A DNA stretch of 64,000 nt from Isosphaeraceae bacterium (GTDB lineage: Bacteria; Planctomycetota; Planctomycetia; Isosphaerales; Isosphaeraceae): contig JANXSX010000168.1 in the NCBI GenBank assembly GCA_025356475.1, positions 20,510-84,509 of the forward strand. The letters run 5' to 3'. Both the position numbers and the translations under genes were made by a program. The notes below the pieces were generated by a model. The model was given only the letters and a program-made list of their open reading frames with translations. It ran no database searches and was not told the origin of the DNA. Numbering within the stretch: the first letter of the stretch is position 1; each line of letters begins with the position of its first letter. Shown in pieces: positions 8,858 through 16,878 of this stretch.

Positions 8858-10483
8858 ATGACCAAGGACCGATTCTGCGTTGCGATCCTCGCCGCTCTTG
8901 TCTTCGCGGCTCAAACACGAGCTGCGGATCCACTCCCAACCCGAGTTGAGTCTGTCCTGTCATTGCCCGGCTACAAGGATGCCCATTGGGGCCTCCTGGT
9001 CGTCGATGCCAAGACCGGTGAAACGGTCTACGAACGCAATGCCGACCAGATGTTCTGCCCTGCGTCGGTCACCAAAGTCTTTAGCTGCGCAGCGGCCATG
9101 AGTGAGCTCGGCCCCGATTTTCGATTCGAGACTCCTGTAGTTCGACGAGGAGAGATTGACTCTCAAGGAGTCCTCAAGGGGGACTTAATCCTGGTCGCCA
9201 AGGGAGACCTGAGCCTGGGTGGTCGAACCGGACCCGATGGCAAACTCCACTTCGAGGACAATGACCATAGCTACGCCGGTTCGGTCGGTACCTCAAGTGC
9301 CACACTCGTACCGTTAGACCCGCTCGCGGGACTCGACCACCTCGCCCGCGAAGTCAAGGAGGCTGGGATCAAGTCGATCACAGGTGATGTGATGATCGAT
9401 GACCGAATCTTTGAGAATGCCCCGAGTTCAGGGAGCGGACCCGCGCACGTTTCTTCGATTGTGATCAACGACAACGTGATCGATGTGAAGGTCACTCCGG
9501 CAACCAAAGCAGGTGAGCCTGCGACCGTTGAGATTGTGCCCAAGACCGCGTTTATCTCGGTTGACGAACGGGTCGATACGGTCGAAGAGGGGGGGAAGCC
9601 CTCGATTAGCGTCCACTCGGTCGGCCCACGTCGGTTCACCGTCCGAGGCAAGATTCCCGTCGGCCACAAGCCGGTCGTCAAGATTTATGAGGTTGAGGAG
9701 CCTGCGGAGTTCGCCCGTTCCCTCTTTATTGAGGCACTCCGACGGCGGGGAGTGGGCGTCCCAGCCTCGCCGCTTTCGGGAAATCCGAGTGGGAGCTTGC
9801 CAGCCAGGTCTGAGGTCGCCAACCTCCCTAAGCTCGCGACTTACACCTCACCTCCGTTCCGGGAATACATCCGAATCATTCTCAAGGTGAGCCAGAATCT
9901 TCACGCCAGCACTTTGCCAATGCTTCTGGCTGCGAAACACAACGAAACCTCGCTAATCGCGGGCCTCAAGCGTGAGGGAGTTGCCCTTCGAGCACTTGGG
10001 GTCGATACGACTGCGGTTTCCTTTGGCGGGGGAGCGGGTGGGGCCAGGGCCGATCTCGTGACACCTCGGTCCACAGTCACGCTGCTCCGTGCGCTCAAGA
10101 AGCGAGCGGACTTCCCCACTTTCGAGGAAGCCTTACCCGTCCTTGGTCGGGATGGAACTTTGGCGAAGGCTGTGCCAGCCGACAGCCCAGCACGTGGCCA
10201 CGCTCGGGCCAAGACAGGGACATACTCGGTCGGCGATCCCTTGAACGGTCGGACGATCCTGACCAGCAAGGCTCTGGCGGGCTATCTCGAGACAGCCTCG
10301 GGTCGTGATCTCGTTTTCACCTTCTTCCTGAACAATGTCCCGATGAAGGGGGGCGACGATACCTCGGCCGAGACGTTGGCGGCTGGACAAGTTCTTGGCA
10401 AGCTTTGTGAGGTCTTCTACCTCGACGACACCAACGAATCCGCCAAGCCTGCGGCTGGTGTTGCCCCCAAAGGCTCGAATTGA
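8858..10483 (+). CDS. dacB: D-alanyl-D-alanine carboxypeptidase/endopeptidase, PBP4 family (peptidase S13)
   Basis: Class C penicillin-binding protein that trims peptidoglycan cross-links and pentapeptides in the periplasm. It has 541 residues with a Sec signal peptide (about 1-23, AQTRA before the mature ADPLPTR). The three active-site motifs are present: Ser70-Val-Thr-Lys73 in PASVTKVF, Ser345-Gln-Asn347 in KVSQNLH, and Lys452-Thr-Gly454 in AKTGTYS. The long insert between the first two motifs is typical of S13. The ATG at 8858 has GGGAGG 5 bases upstream and begins exactly at the signal peptide; longer frames reaching back into sdhB are not supported. It shows that this planctomycete carries peptidoglycan-editing capacity. 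It stands alone, with about 230 bases to the next gene. Confidence 0.94.
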   Translation: MTKDRFCVAILAALVFAAQTRAADPLPTRVESVLSLPGYKDAHWGLLVVDAKTGETVYERNADQMFCPASVTKVFSCAAAMSELGPDFRFETPVVRRGEIDSQGVLKGDLILVAKGDLSLGGRTGPDGKLHFEDNDHSYAGSVGTSSATLVPLDPLAGLDHLAREVKEAGIKSITGDVMIDDRIFENAPSSGSGPAHVSSIVINDNVIDVKVTPATKAGEPATVEIVPKTAFISVDERVDTVEEGGKPSISVHSVGPRRFTVRGKIPVGHKPVVKIYEVEEPAEFARSLFIEALRRRGVGVPASPLSGNPSGSLPARSEVANLPKLATYTSPPFREYIRIILKVSQNLHASTLPMLLAAKHNETSLIAGLKREGVALRALGVDTTAVSFGGGAGGARADLVTPRSTVTLLRALKKRADFPTFEEALPVLGRDGTLAKAVPADSPARGHARAKTGTYSVGDPLNGRTILTSKALAGYLETASGRDLVFTFFLNNVPMKGGDDTSAETLAAGQVLGKLCEVFYLDDTNESAKPAAGVAPKGSN

Positions 10484-10712
10484 TTCCGGCGGGGCACCAC
10501 TCGGATCTTGACCTGAAGTCTTCGCGCGCTAATATTTTATGATCAGTTTTCATCGACGCTGGGCCGGGACGGCAAGAGTCTCGGCTCTGCCTGCCGATCT
10601 TCGCATACGTTATTTTCTGAATTCGTCGGGACGCCCAAAGTGTCAGTCACCTGACAACTTGTGGTTTGCTCCCCATCCTTGAGCCTCTTCTTCTCCCGCC
10701 CCCGGTGCTAAG

Positions 10713-12044
10713 ATGTCCCATCTGCCCCGGCTTGGTCTGGCCCATGTGGCGCGTACAAGTCATCCATTGTCAGCAGTCCTTGGGTTGCTGGGTGGGCTCA
10801 CCCGTCGCGGCATTCAAGTTCAGCACTTTGGATCAAGAGCCTGCCCCTGTCTAACCGACCGTGCCGGGCGTGTCACAGGTCTGCCCGGTCGACACCTCGA
10901 CCCTCTTCTGATGTCACCGGAGAAGTGTCGGGAAGTGCTCCGTCTAGGAAGCCGGCGGTGTCAGCTTTCCGTTATTGAGGGGCAGGGGATCGGCTCATGT
11001 GGCGTTCAGCGCTCCGCGCTCTGGGAATCCGGGTTCGGACTGGGCCACCTTGCCGAGTCGCTCGATCTTCCTGTGATCGCGATCGTCCCGTGTCGTGGCT
11101 GGGATGATCTCCACCTGGTGGAGTTGCCGGAACACTGCGACGCGATCTTGCTCGATGGCCTGGAGTTCGCGTCCGAATTCCTTGCGATCCAACGGGCCTA
11201 TAGGGTGATCACCAAGAAGCCCGTGATCGGTGCCATCGAAGCGCTTCCAATGATTCGGGCCGGGTTGCGACATCTGGCTGAGGACGAGCCCGTCCCCCCA
11301 AAATGGGTGGAGGCTCTTGGCTCCAGCTTCCTTCGATTTGCGGACCTTGGAACACTTCGCCGGCTTGCCGAGAGTCGCTCGCTGGAAGTTGCCTCCGACA
11401 AGGACACCTCGCCCCAGTTCACCCGTCGGATGCGAATCGCCTACGCCGATGACGATGCGTTCGGCCTTTACTTCCCGGACACGCTTGAGACCTTGGAAGC
11501 GTTTGGAGCCGAGCTTGTCGAATGCTCGCCGCTCAGGCATGCCGACTTGCCGCCTGGCACCGACTTTGTCCTCCTCGGCTGCGGGCGTCCTGAATTCTTC
11601 ATGGCTGAACTCAGCGCGAACATGAGTTTCACCTCGGCGCTTCAGGAGCATGTCTACCAGGGGGGACGCATCTTTGCCGAAGGGGGAGGGGCTGCCTACC
11701 TGGCGCGAACGGTCTGGGTGGATGGACACCCTTTCCGAGGGGCAGGAATCCTGCCGTTTTCGGCGATGCTGCAGTCGACCCAGCGATCCTCTCAACCCAC
11801 CCGACTTCGGCTTGAACATTCCTCCTGGCTTGGATTGGCAGGAGACGAGGTTTGCGGTTACCCCTCGGGACGCTGGAAATTCTTCAACGAAGCCGACGAG
11901 CCTGCAAACTCGGGTAGGCTGACCGCAGGCGGCGACCTGGTCTACCACCGCCATGCGATCGGGAGCATGATCCATCTCCATCCGGCAGCGCTGCCGGACC
12001 TCGTCGGTAGCATCGCACGATCACACGAGTATGCTCTCTCGTGA
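10713..12044 (+). CDS. CbiA/CobB-like protein lacking P-loop and catalytic cysteine
   Basis: The 443-residue protein follows the two-domain layout of cobyrinate a,c-diamide synthase: a P-loop amidation domain (about 1-235) and a glutamine amidotransferase domain (about 240-443). Recognisable pieces are NLDP-like HLDPLLMSPE, the VIEGQG segment, and in the second domain RIAYADDDAFGLYFPDTLETLEAFGAEL..PLRHADLPPGTD, ELSANMSF and the conserved GSMIHLH near the end. Two key sites are gone: the N-terminal Walker A is replaced by RTSHPLSAVLG, and the nucleophile cysteine of the AECGG motif is Gly324 (AEGGG). It therefore probably cannot make a standard ATP-dependent glutamine amidation. No other cobalamin gene is near. 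It could be a binding or regulatory paralogue; the function is unknown. No strong ribosome site is seen before the ATG. Confidence 0.8.
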   Translation: MSHLPRLGLAHVARTSHPLSAVLGLLGGLTRRGIQVQHFGSRACPCLTDRAGRVTGLPGRHLDPLLMSPEKCREVLRLGSRRCQLSVIEGQGIGSCGVQRSALWESGFGLGHLAESLDLPVIAIVPCRGWDDLHLVELPEHCDAILLDGLEFASEFLAIQRAYRVITKKPVIGAIEALPMIRAGLRHLAEDEPVPPKWVEALGSSFLRFADLGTLRRLAESRSLEVASDKDTSPQFTRRMRIAYADDDAFGLYFPDTLETLEAFGAELVECSPLRHADLPPGTDFVLLGCGRPEFFMAELSANMSFTSALQEHVYQGGRIFAEGGGAAYLARTVWVDGHPFRGAGILPFSAMLQSTQRSSQPTRLRLEHSSWLGLAGDEVCGYPSGRWKFFNEADEPANSGRLTAGGDLVYHRHAIGSMIHLHPAALPDLVGSIARSHEYALS

Positions 12045-12057
12045 TCTTCCGCTCATG

Positions 12058-12927
12058 TCATTCGATGGGCAAGTCTGTGCGAACCCCCCACTCGTTCCAC
12101 GACCCATCGTAATTCGACAGTGATCCGAATCCCAGCCGATCGAGGTGAAAGAGGACGACGGTCGCGGCGACCCCGCCGTTGCAGTAGGCCACGGTCGGTC
12201 GATCGGCATTGAGTCCTCGCTCGACCAACATCTCGCGGATCTCTTCGAGTGGCCGAAACAAGCCCCCTTCGGCAAAGAAGAGTTCGCGAGGCAGGTTGAT
12301 CGCGCCCGGGATGTGACCCCCACGAGGTCCCCTTCGACGAGCTGCGGTGTATTGACCAACGTCGCGCGCGTCGATCAGTTGCAGGCCGGCTTCACCGAGC
12401 CGACCGAGCAACACATCTGCAGTCGTCCGCCACTGAGCTTGAAGGCGAGGGGTGAAAACGGCACGCTTAATCACTGAGGGCTCGTTGGTCGTCTCGTGCC
12501 CTTCGTCAACCCAGCGGTTCCAGCCTCCTTCAAGCAGACTAACATTGTCATGACCGTAGGTTTTGAGGGCCCACCATAATCGGGTTGCGAACTGCCCTCC
12601 CATGTGATCGACGGCGATCACTTGAGTCTCGTCACCCATCCCTCGCTCGGACATTGCGGCCGCAAAGCGTTCGGGCGAAGCCAGTTGAACTGAAACAGGA
12701 TCGTCGGGATCGATGATGTCGCTCGTCCAGTCGATGTAGATCGAGCCAGGAATATGGCTCGCCTGATATTCGGCCAGGGAGCCTCGGTAGGTGGCTTCCT
12801 CAACTCCGGGCTCCACTTGCTTGGTTGAGACGTAACCTCGCATGTCCACAACCCGGACTAAGGGATCATGGAGATGGTCTGCAAGCCATTCTGTGGTGAC
12901 TAACGAGTCGGGTTTCGATTCAGACAT
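12058..12927 (-). CDS. Sulfurtransferase with two rhodanese domains (thiosulfate/3-mercaptopyruvate type)
   Basis: Transfers sulfane sulfur from thiosulfate or 3-mercaptopyruvate to a thiophilic acceptor. The 289 residues hold two rhodanese domains. The N-terminal one (about 10-130) has the ASHIPGSIYIDW segment but an Asp where the cysteine would be (VIAVDHMGG), so it is the structural domain. The C-terminal one (about 160-285) keeps the active site: Cys249 in YCNGGVAAT, plus GHIPGAINLPRE. The loop CNGGVA is closer to thiosulfate sulfurtransferases than to the CGSGVT of mercaptopyruvate enzymes, so the donor is uncertain. It converges on the CbiA-like gene with 13 bases between stops and is divergent from the reductase gene at 13013. 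A TATGAT/ATCATA box at 12965-12970 between the two could serve either promoter. Confidence 0.88.
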   Translation of the reverse strand: MSESKPDSLVTTEWLADHLHDPLVRVVDMRGYVSTKQVEPGVEEATYRGSLAEYQASHIPGSIYIDWTSDIIDPDDPVSVQLASPERFAAAMSERGMGDETQVIAVDHMGGQFATRLWWALKTYGHDNVSLLEGGWNRWVDEGHETTNEPSVIKRAVFTPRLQAQWRTTADVLLGRLGEAGLQLIDARDVGQYTAARRRGPRGGHIPGAINLPRELFFAEGGLFRPLEEIREMLVERGLNADRPTVAYCNGGVAATVVLFHLDRLGFGSLSNYDGSWNEWGVRTDLPIE

Positions 12928-13012
12928 GTCTGAAGTCCTGCGTGCCGATCGGAGAAGGGATCGTTATGATAGCCGAGAAGTCACAACGCTCCGACCCCGA
13001 CCCAGGTGAACG

Positions 13013-13999
13013 ATGCGCGCTGCTGTCCTCGACCGATTGGGCGAACCTGCGGAAGTTCTGACCTGCCGAGAACTTCCCACCCCGGAACCTGGCCCCGGCC
13101 AGGTTAGGGTCAAGATGATCGCCAGCCCGATCAACCCCTCGGACATGATGACCATTCGAGGGGCGTACGTCAGCAAGCCCGACGTCCCATTTACCCCAGG
13201 TTATGAAGGGGTCGGAGTCGTCGATAAGGCTGGGCCAGGACTGCTTGGGAAATTCATGGTCGGTCGACGGGTTGCCGTCCTCAACCAGGCCGGAGGCAAC
13301 TGGGCCGAGTTCGCCGTGGTTCCCGCCGTCCGGGTGATCCCCGTCCCCAAGGACCTTCCCGACGAGCAGGTCGCCTCATTCTTCGTCAACCCGGCGACCG
13401 TGTTGGCCATGGTTCGCCACGTCCATCAGGTTCCCCAGGGAGCATGGCTGCTCCAGTCGGCGGCTGGGTCGGCACTTGGACGGATGATCATCAAACTTGG
13501 CAAGAACGACGGCTTCAAAACGATCAACGTCGTCCGCCGTCGTGAGGCAATCGACGAACTGAAGGCCCTCGGGGCCGACGTCGTCATTTCGTCGTCAGAC
13601 GGACCGATCGCCGACCAAGTCCGAGCGATTGTTGGTCCCGAGGGAGTGAAATACGCAGTCGATCCGGTCGGTGGCAAGACGGGCGGCGAGATTTTCGACT
13701 GCCTGTCCCTGGATGGCCGGATGCTAGTCTACGGAACGCTTTCAGGTGACCCGCTCCAAGTGAGCCAGCGAGCACTCATCGCCGGCAAACGTGTCGAAGG
13801 GTTTTACCTCGGCCACTTCATGATCGAACGCGGCATCCCAAGATCGATCCTCCTGTTCCGAGAGATCGCCAAGATGATCCGAGCAGGAGTGCTCGCGACC
13901 GAACCGGGTGAGCATTTTCCGCTCGATCAGGTCGCAAACGCGGCGAAGGCTGCCGAAGTTGTGGGTAAGAAGGGGAAGGTGTTGCTCAAAATCTCCTGA
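13013..13999 (+). CDS. Zinc-independent MDR-family oxidoreductase (quinone or enoyl-CoA/ACP reductase-like)
   Basis: A medium-chain dehydrogenase/reductase without the structural-zinc cysteine cluster. Residues 1-115 form the GroES-like fold (ASPINPSDMMTIRGAY, TPGYEGVGVV), residues 120-280 the NADPH Rossmann domain (LLQSAAGSALGRMIIKLGK). The order and the SPINPSD motif resemble mitochondrial trans-2-enoyl reductase (MECR/ETR1) and NADPH:quinone reductases, so it probably reduces an activated double bond with NADPH. At 328 residues it has normal length. The start codon follows a CAGGTGA site 4 bases upstream. No neighbour points to a substrate; the flanking sulfurtransferase is on the other strand. 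Confidence 0.87.
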   Translation: MRAAVLDRLGEPAEVLTCRELPTPEPGPGQVRVKMIASPINPSDMMTIRGAYVSKPDVPFTPGYEGVGVVDKAGPGLLGKFMVGRRVAVLNQAGGNWAEFAVVPAVRVIPVPKDLPDEQVASFFVNPATVLAMVRHVHQVPQGAWLLQSAAGSALGRMIIKLGKNDGFKTINVVRRREAIDELKALGADVVISSSDGPIADQVRAIVGPEGVKYAVDPVGGKTGGEIFDCLSLDGRMLVYGTLSGDPLQVSQRALIAGKRVEGFYLGHFMIERGIPRSILLFREIAKMIRAGVLATEPGEHFPLDQVANAAKAAEVVGKKGKVLLKIS

Positions 14000-14437
14000 C
14001 GGTCAACACCCCGTCGACCTGGAATCTGCATTTTTCAGGAATTCGTTCGCCTTGGTTGGCCCCCGTCGATATCATTAGGAGGTCAGGGTGCCACCCGAGG
14101 CGCGGTCGGAGATAGCGACGGCGTCGATTGGGTTTGTTTTGTTGACCCCTCCCAGGCCTCCTTCCCCGCGATGGTCTTCGACCATTTCAGGGCAATCCGT
14201 TTCGGATCTCTTCGCCCCTTAGTGGTCGAGATCTCTCGTTCGAGTTGTCACGACCTGGTGAAGGTTCTACGATTCCTTGAGGTCGAGACGGCGTAGAGTT
14301 CCTCTACGATCGGATCGACCTGGGTGGTCTCCCGACAGGTGATTTCGTGGCCTCACACAAAGTCCCGGCTCATTGATCACTGGAGGGTTAGCCCAATTGG
14401 GGCCCCTCCGTTCCATGGGTGATCAGGCCGGGCGGGG
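14000..14437 (+). other. Non-coding stretch with a nested hairpin near its end
   Basis: No convincing gene is seen on either strand over this 438-base stretch. Its last part (14375-14424) folds into a nested structure: GATCAC/GTGATC outside, GGAGGG/CCCTCC inside, and GCCC/GGGC around a short AATTG loop. This stands 13 bases ahead of the small gene that starts at 14438, so it would be part of that gene's mRNA leader. The rest shows scattered short repeats only. Confidence 0.45.
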
Positions 14438-14746
14438 ATGTCGTTGACGATGAGTATGAGCGAATCCGCAGGTGCCCAGGACTGGCGTGCCGTTGCCTGT
14501 CTAGCCCCTGGCGGGGAGCGTTTGCTTTGCCTCGGTGGCAGTTCGGCCCAAGTCCGTGCGGCCTACACCAACGCCTGGGGCGAAGTGATCCGTGATGAAG
14601 ATCGTCCCACCGTACGTGCCATTTCCCTTCAGAGATGGGCGGGCCTTGCCTGGCAAGGTCAGTGGGAACACCAATCGTATCTGGCTGTTCCAGCCACCCG
14701 AGGGGGCAAGTCGGCCCCGAGTGATCCCGACGCACCGATCGACTGA
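14438..14746 (+). CDS. Small protein of unknown function
   Basis: I do not recognise this gene. It encodes up to 102 residues; in-frame ATGs at 14450 and 14456 are equally possible starts, the last giving MSESAGAQDW. The body has LLCLGGSS, an Ala/Arg/Trp-rich middle (VRAAYTNAWGEV, LQRWAGLAWQGQW) and a loose Gly/Ser/Pro tail, which resembles a small soluble alpha/beta protein. Support comes from context: a structured leader just upstream and a hairpin with a T-rich tail (14799-14826) just downstream, giving a self-contained unit. The next gene lies on the other strand. Confidence 0.5.
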   Translation: MSLTMSMSESAGAQDWRAVACLAPGGERLLCLGGSSAQVRAAYTNAWGEVIRDEDRPTVRAISLQRWAGLAWQGQWEHQSYLAVPATRGGKSAPSDPDAPID

Positions 14747-14798
14747 GATCGTCGTTCAGGTTTGTTGGAGACCGTCATCCAAGACAACATTCCCTCCT

Positions 14799-14826
14799 CC
14801 CCCGGCACCGTTCGGGGGTTATTGTT
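14799..14826 (+). terminator. Hairpin terminator after the small protein gene
   Basis: CCCCCG and CGGGGG form a 6-bp GC stem with an 8-base loop, followed by TTATTGTT. This fits a short intrinsic terminator reading rightward. It ends at the stop codon of the converging metallophosphoesterase gene. Confidence 0.6.
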
Positions 14827-15703
14827 ACGCCTCGGATCGAAAATAAGTTGGGTTGTGGTACAGCTCACGGATTGCCCAATGGTCAGTAATCCATGCATGA
14901 TGGTTCACCAAGACACCACTTTGTGAGAGCTCGATCTCGAGAAACCCAGGCGAACGATGGCCTGTCAGATCCCGGAGTAATGGTGCCCCAGCATTGAGAC
15001 AGAGTTGGTTCGGCAGCTCAAGAGGCTGGAAGGCCCATGCCGCGTGGACGTGTCCGCAACAGTAAATGTGAGGGGCAACGGACTTGAGTGCCTCAATCAC
15101 AGCGGCGGCGTTCACCTGCCGTTTTCTCGACAACTCTCGGGCGTAATCGGGTGGCGCACTGAGAGGATAATGCGAGGCAATGATCAACCGGTCATCGGAC
15201 CAGTTCGCCAGAATCCGTTTCATCGCTTCAATTTGCGCCGATGGCAATCGACCCCTTGCCGAAAGATGGGCCCGAGTCGGATCAAGCCCGAGGATAGCTG
15301 TCCGCTCGTCGAGTTGCCTGAGCCAAGGGTAGGCTGACGGTGGAGAATAGCCGCCAAAAAACCGCTCAAACGTTCGATCGCGAACCGAGCCCGACGTGTA
15401 TCGGTCGTGATTACCAGGAAGGACCGTCGCCCGAGTCGTGTCGCGAAGAAGCGGCTCCAAGGCGCGCAATGCTTCGACGAATTCCGAAGGATGAGCCGTC
15501 GTCGTCAAATCGCCTGTGATGAGAATATGGTCGGCGGCGAGCGATACGATGCGTGCAACCACATCATCGAGACGTTCGAGCCGGAACCGAGCCGCTCGTC
15601 CCGCCAACAAGTTAGCCATCCCGAGTGCCCGCTTGTTGAACAGTTGCAACGGATTGGCCACGTAGCGCCAGACGTGGACATCGGAGAGGTGGACAATCCG
15701 CAC
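14825..15703 (-). CDS. Metallophosphoesterase (calcineurin-like)
   Basis: A soluble dinuclear-metal phosphoesterase. All metal-binding blocks are present: HLSDVHVW near the N terminus (Asp, His), ITGDLTTTA (Asp), LPGNHDRY (Asn, His), ASHYPLS (His) and CGHVHAAW (two His) near the C terminus. About 292 residues, normal for this group, with no signal peptide or membrane segment. The start is given as GTG at 15703; a TTG one codon earlier is also possible. It lies 21 bases downstream of the CPBP protease gene on the same strand, so the two are probably co-transcribed. Substrate class (nucleotide, phospholipid or protein) is open; UDP-diacylglucosamine hydrolase LpxH belongs to the same superfamily, but LpxI is present elsewhere in the window. 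Confidence 0.9.
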   Translation of the reverse strand: MRIVHLSDVHVWRYVANPLQLFNKRALGMANLLAGRAARFRLERLDDVVARIVSLAADHILITGDLTTTAHPSEFVEALRALEPLLRDTTRATVLPGNHDRYTSGSVRDRTFERFFGGYSPPSAYPWLRQLDERTAILGLDPTRAHLSARGRLPSAQIEAMKRILANWSDDRLIIASHYPLSAPPDYARELSRKRQVNAAAVIEALKSVAPHIYCCGHVHAAWAFQPLELPNQLCLNAGAPLLRDLTGHRSPGFLEIELSQSGVLVNHHAWITDHWAIRELYHNPTYFRSEA

Positions 15704-15724
15704 CAATACAACCTCGGACCATGA

Positions 15725-16567
15725 CTACCAGTGCCAGCCGAAATGGCCCACCATCACATCGTAAGCGGCATGGGTTCCCACCGCGACAGCGAACCCTCTC
15801 GCCAGAAAGATCCAGGCGAAATAAACCCCAGCCGACCATCGGAAAATGAACGCAAACCAGGTAAATGCCTCGCCCGGTATTCCAATGTGATGGGCAAGGG
15901 CAAACAAGATCGCTGAAGTCGTCACAGCCAGTGTGCCGGCCAACACGCCAGGAGTCTGGATCAGTCGCAAGGCCCAGAACACAAACGGGATCAGAGCGAG
16001 CCGGAATAGGGCTTCTTCATAGATCCCCGCGCCGAGGTAACTCAGGAGAGCCGAGTTTGTCGAGGCTGAGGCTGAGGTTGAGGTTTCCAGGAGTGTCCCA
16101 CCTTCAACATGCGTCAGTCCAACGTCAACCAGACGACTCAACCCAATCAGACCGAGCGCGAGTACCAAGCTCTCAAGCAGCATCCCCGCGAGATTCCAAG
16201 GCGAGAACCGCCAATCGTGGTTGTCACAGACCTGCCAGGCCAGCAGGCCGATCGCCAGAAGCAACGGCGGGAAAAGGTGATCGGTCAATCCGACGAGCCT
16301 CAACCCCTCCCGGGCCCAGGCATCCGCACCAGCACGCGCGACCCCGCCTTGTGCCCAGTACAAACCCAACTCATAGAGGACGAGCAGGGGAGCGACAAAG
16401 ACTAAACACGGAAAAGGACGCCGGGTCGAGGCCCAATAGCCCGAATCTTCGCCAATATCGATCCGGGCTGACTCACGCCACCAACGGTGATCGTAACCAA
16501 ACCGCGACCGATGCCGACCTCGAGTCGGCTTATTTCGATCCAGAGTCTGTGCGAATTTTGGTTTCAC
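15725..16567 (-). CDS. CPBP-family intramembrane metalloprotease
   Basis: A polytopic membrane protein of the CAAX protease/bacteriocin-processing (Abi) family. It has about 280 residues with seven or eight hydrophobic segments. The three family motifs are in order: EEALFR (Glu-Glu and Arg) around residue 185, FALAHHIG with the paired His, and GTHAAYD near the C terminus. The N-terminal 45 residues are polar and basic before the first helix. The start at 16567 is GTG; no better ATG exists before the first membrane segment. It heads a two-gene unit with the metallophosphoesterase. Members range from prenyl-protein processing to self-immunity, and nothing nearby settles the role. Confidence 0.85.
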   Translation of the reverse strand: MKPKFAQTLDRNKPTRGRHRSRFGYDHRWWRESARIDIGEDSGYWASTRRPFPCLVFVAPLLVLYELGLYWAQGGVARAGADAWAREGLRLVGLTDHLFPPLLLAIGLLAWQVCDNHDWRFSPWNLAGMLLESLVLALGLIGLSRLVDVGLTHVEGGTLLETSTSASASTNSALLSYLGAGIYEEALFRLALIPFVFWALRLIQTPGVLAGTLAVTTSAILFALAHHIGIPGEAFTWFAFIFRWSAGVYFAWIFLARGFAVAVGTHAAYDVMVGHFGWHW

Positions 16568-16878
16568 ACCCTAGCCATCGGCGATTGGACTTGTAAAATC
16601 CAAGTATTGCAATTCGGCTGTCTGCCGTTTCAGAAGTGTCTGAATTTTCACAAATTCCGAACAACATGAAATGTCAGCCGTCTTGTATGGACTGGGTCAG
16701 GCCGATACGATAGCAATCCCGTGTTGGGCAGGGGCTTTCGTATTCCGAGATGGCCCCTCCGTCCCGACAGATCTTGTTGCTTCCGCTCTTTCCGCCATAA
16801 GTTGTGGTAGGGGCTCTGTGGTTTGATTCGGTCTCTGCCGAATCGGCGACTCGGACCCGCTTTGAGGAGGATTGGCGC
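16568..16878 (+). promoter_or_regulatory. Divergent intergenic region upstream of the cytochrome oxidase operon
   Basis: A 311-base stretch between the CPBP gene and the oxidase operon. On the plus strand TTGTAT (16683-16688) and TACGAT (16706-16711) lie 17 bases apart, a promoter candidate for the operon. The region also has the partial symmetry TTCAGAAGTGTCTGAA (16630-16645). No small gene is seen. A strong GAGGAGGA ribosome site sits at its right end. Only the promoter spacing supports function; the rest is unexplained. Confidence 0.35.

Noticed and set aside
15865..16596. A 243-residue frame on the plus strand opposite the CPBP protease
   Set aside because: The translation is Arg/Ser/Pro-rich with no hydrophobic core, typical of an antisense shadow of a membrane protein gene.
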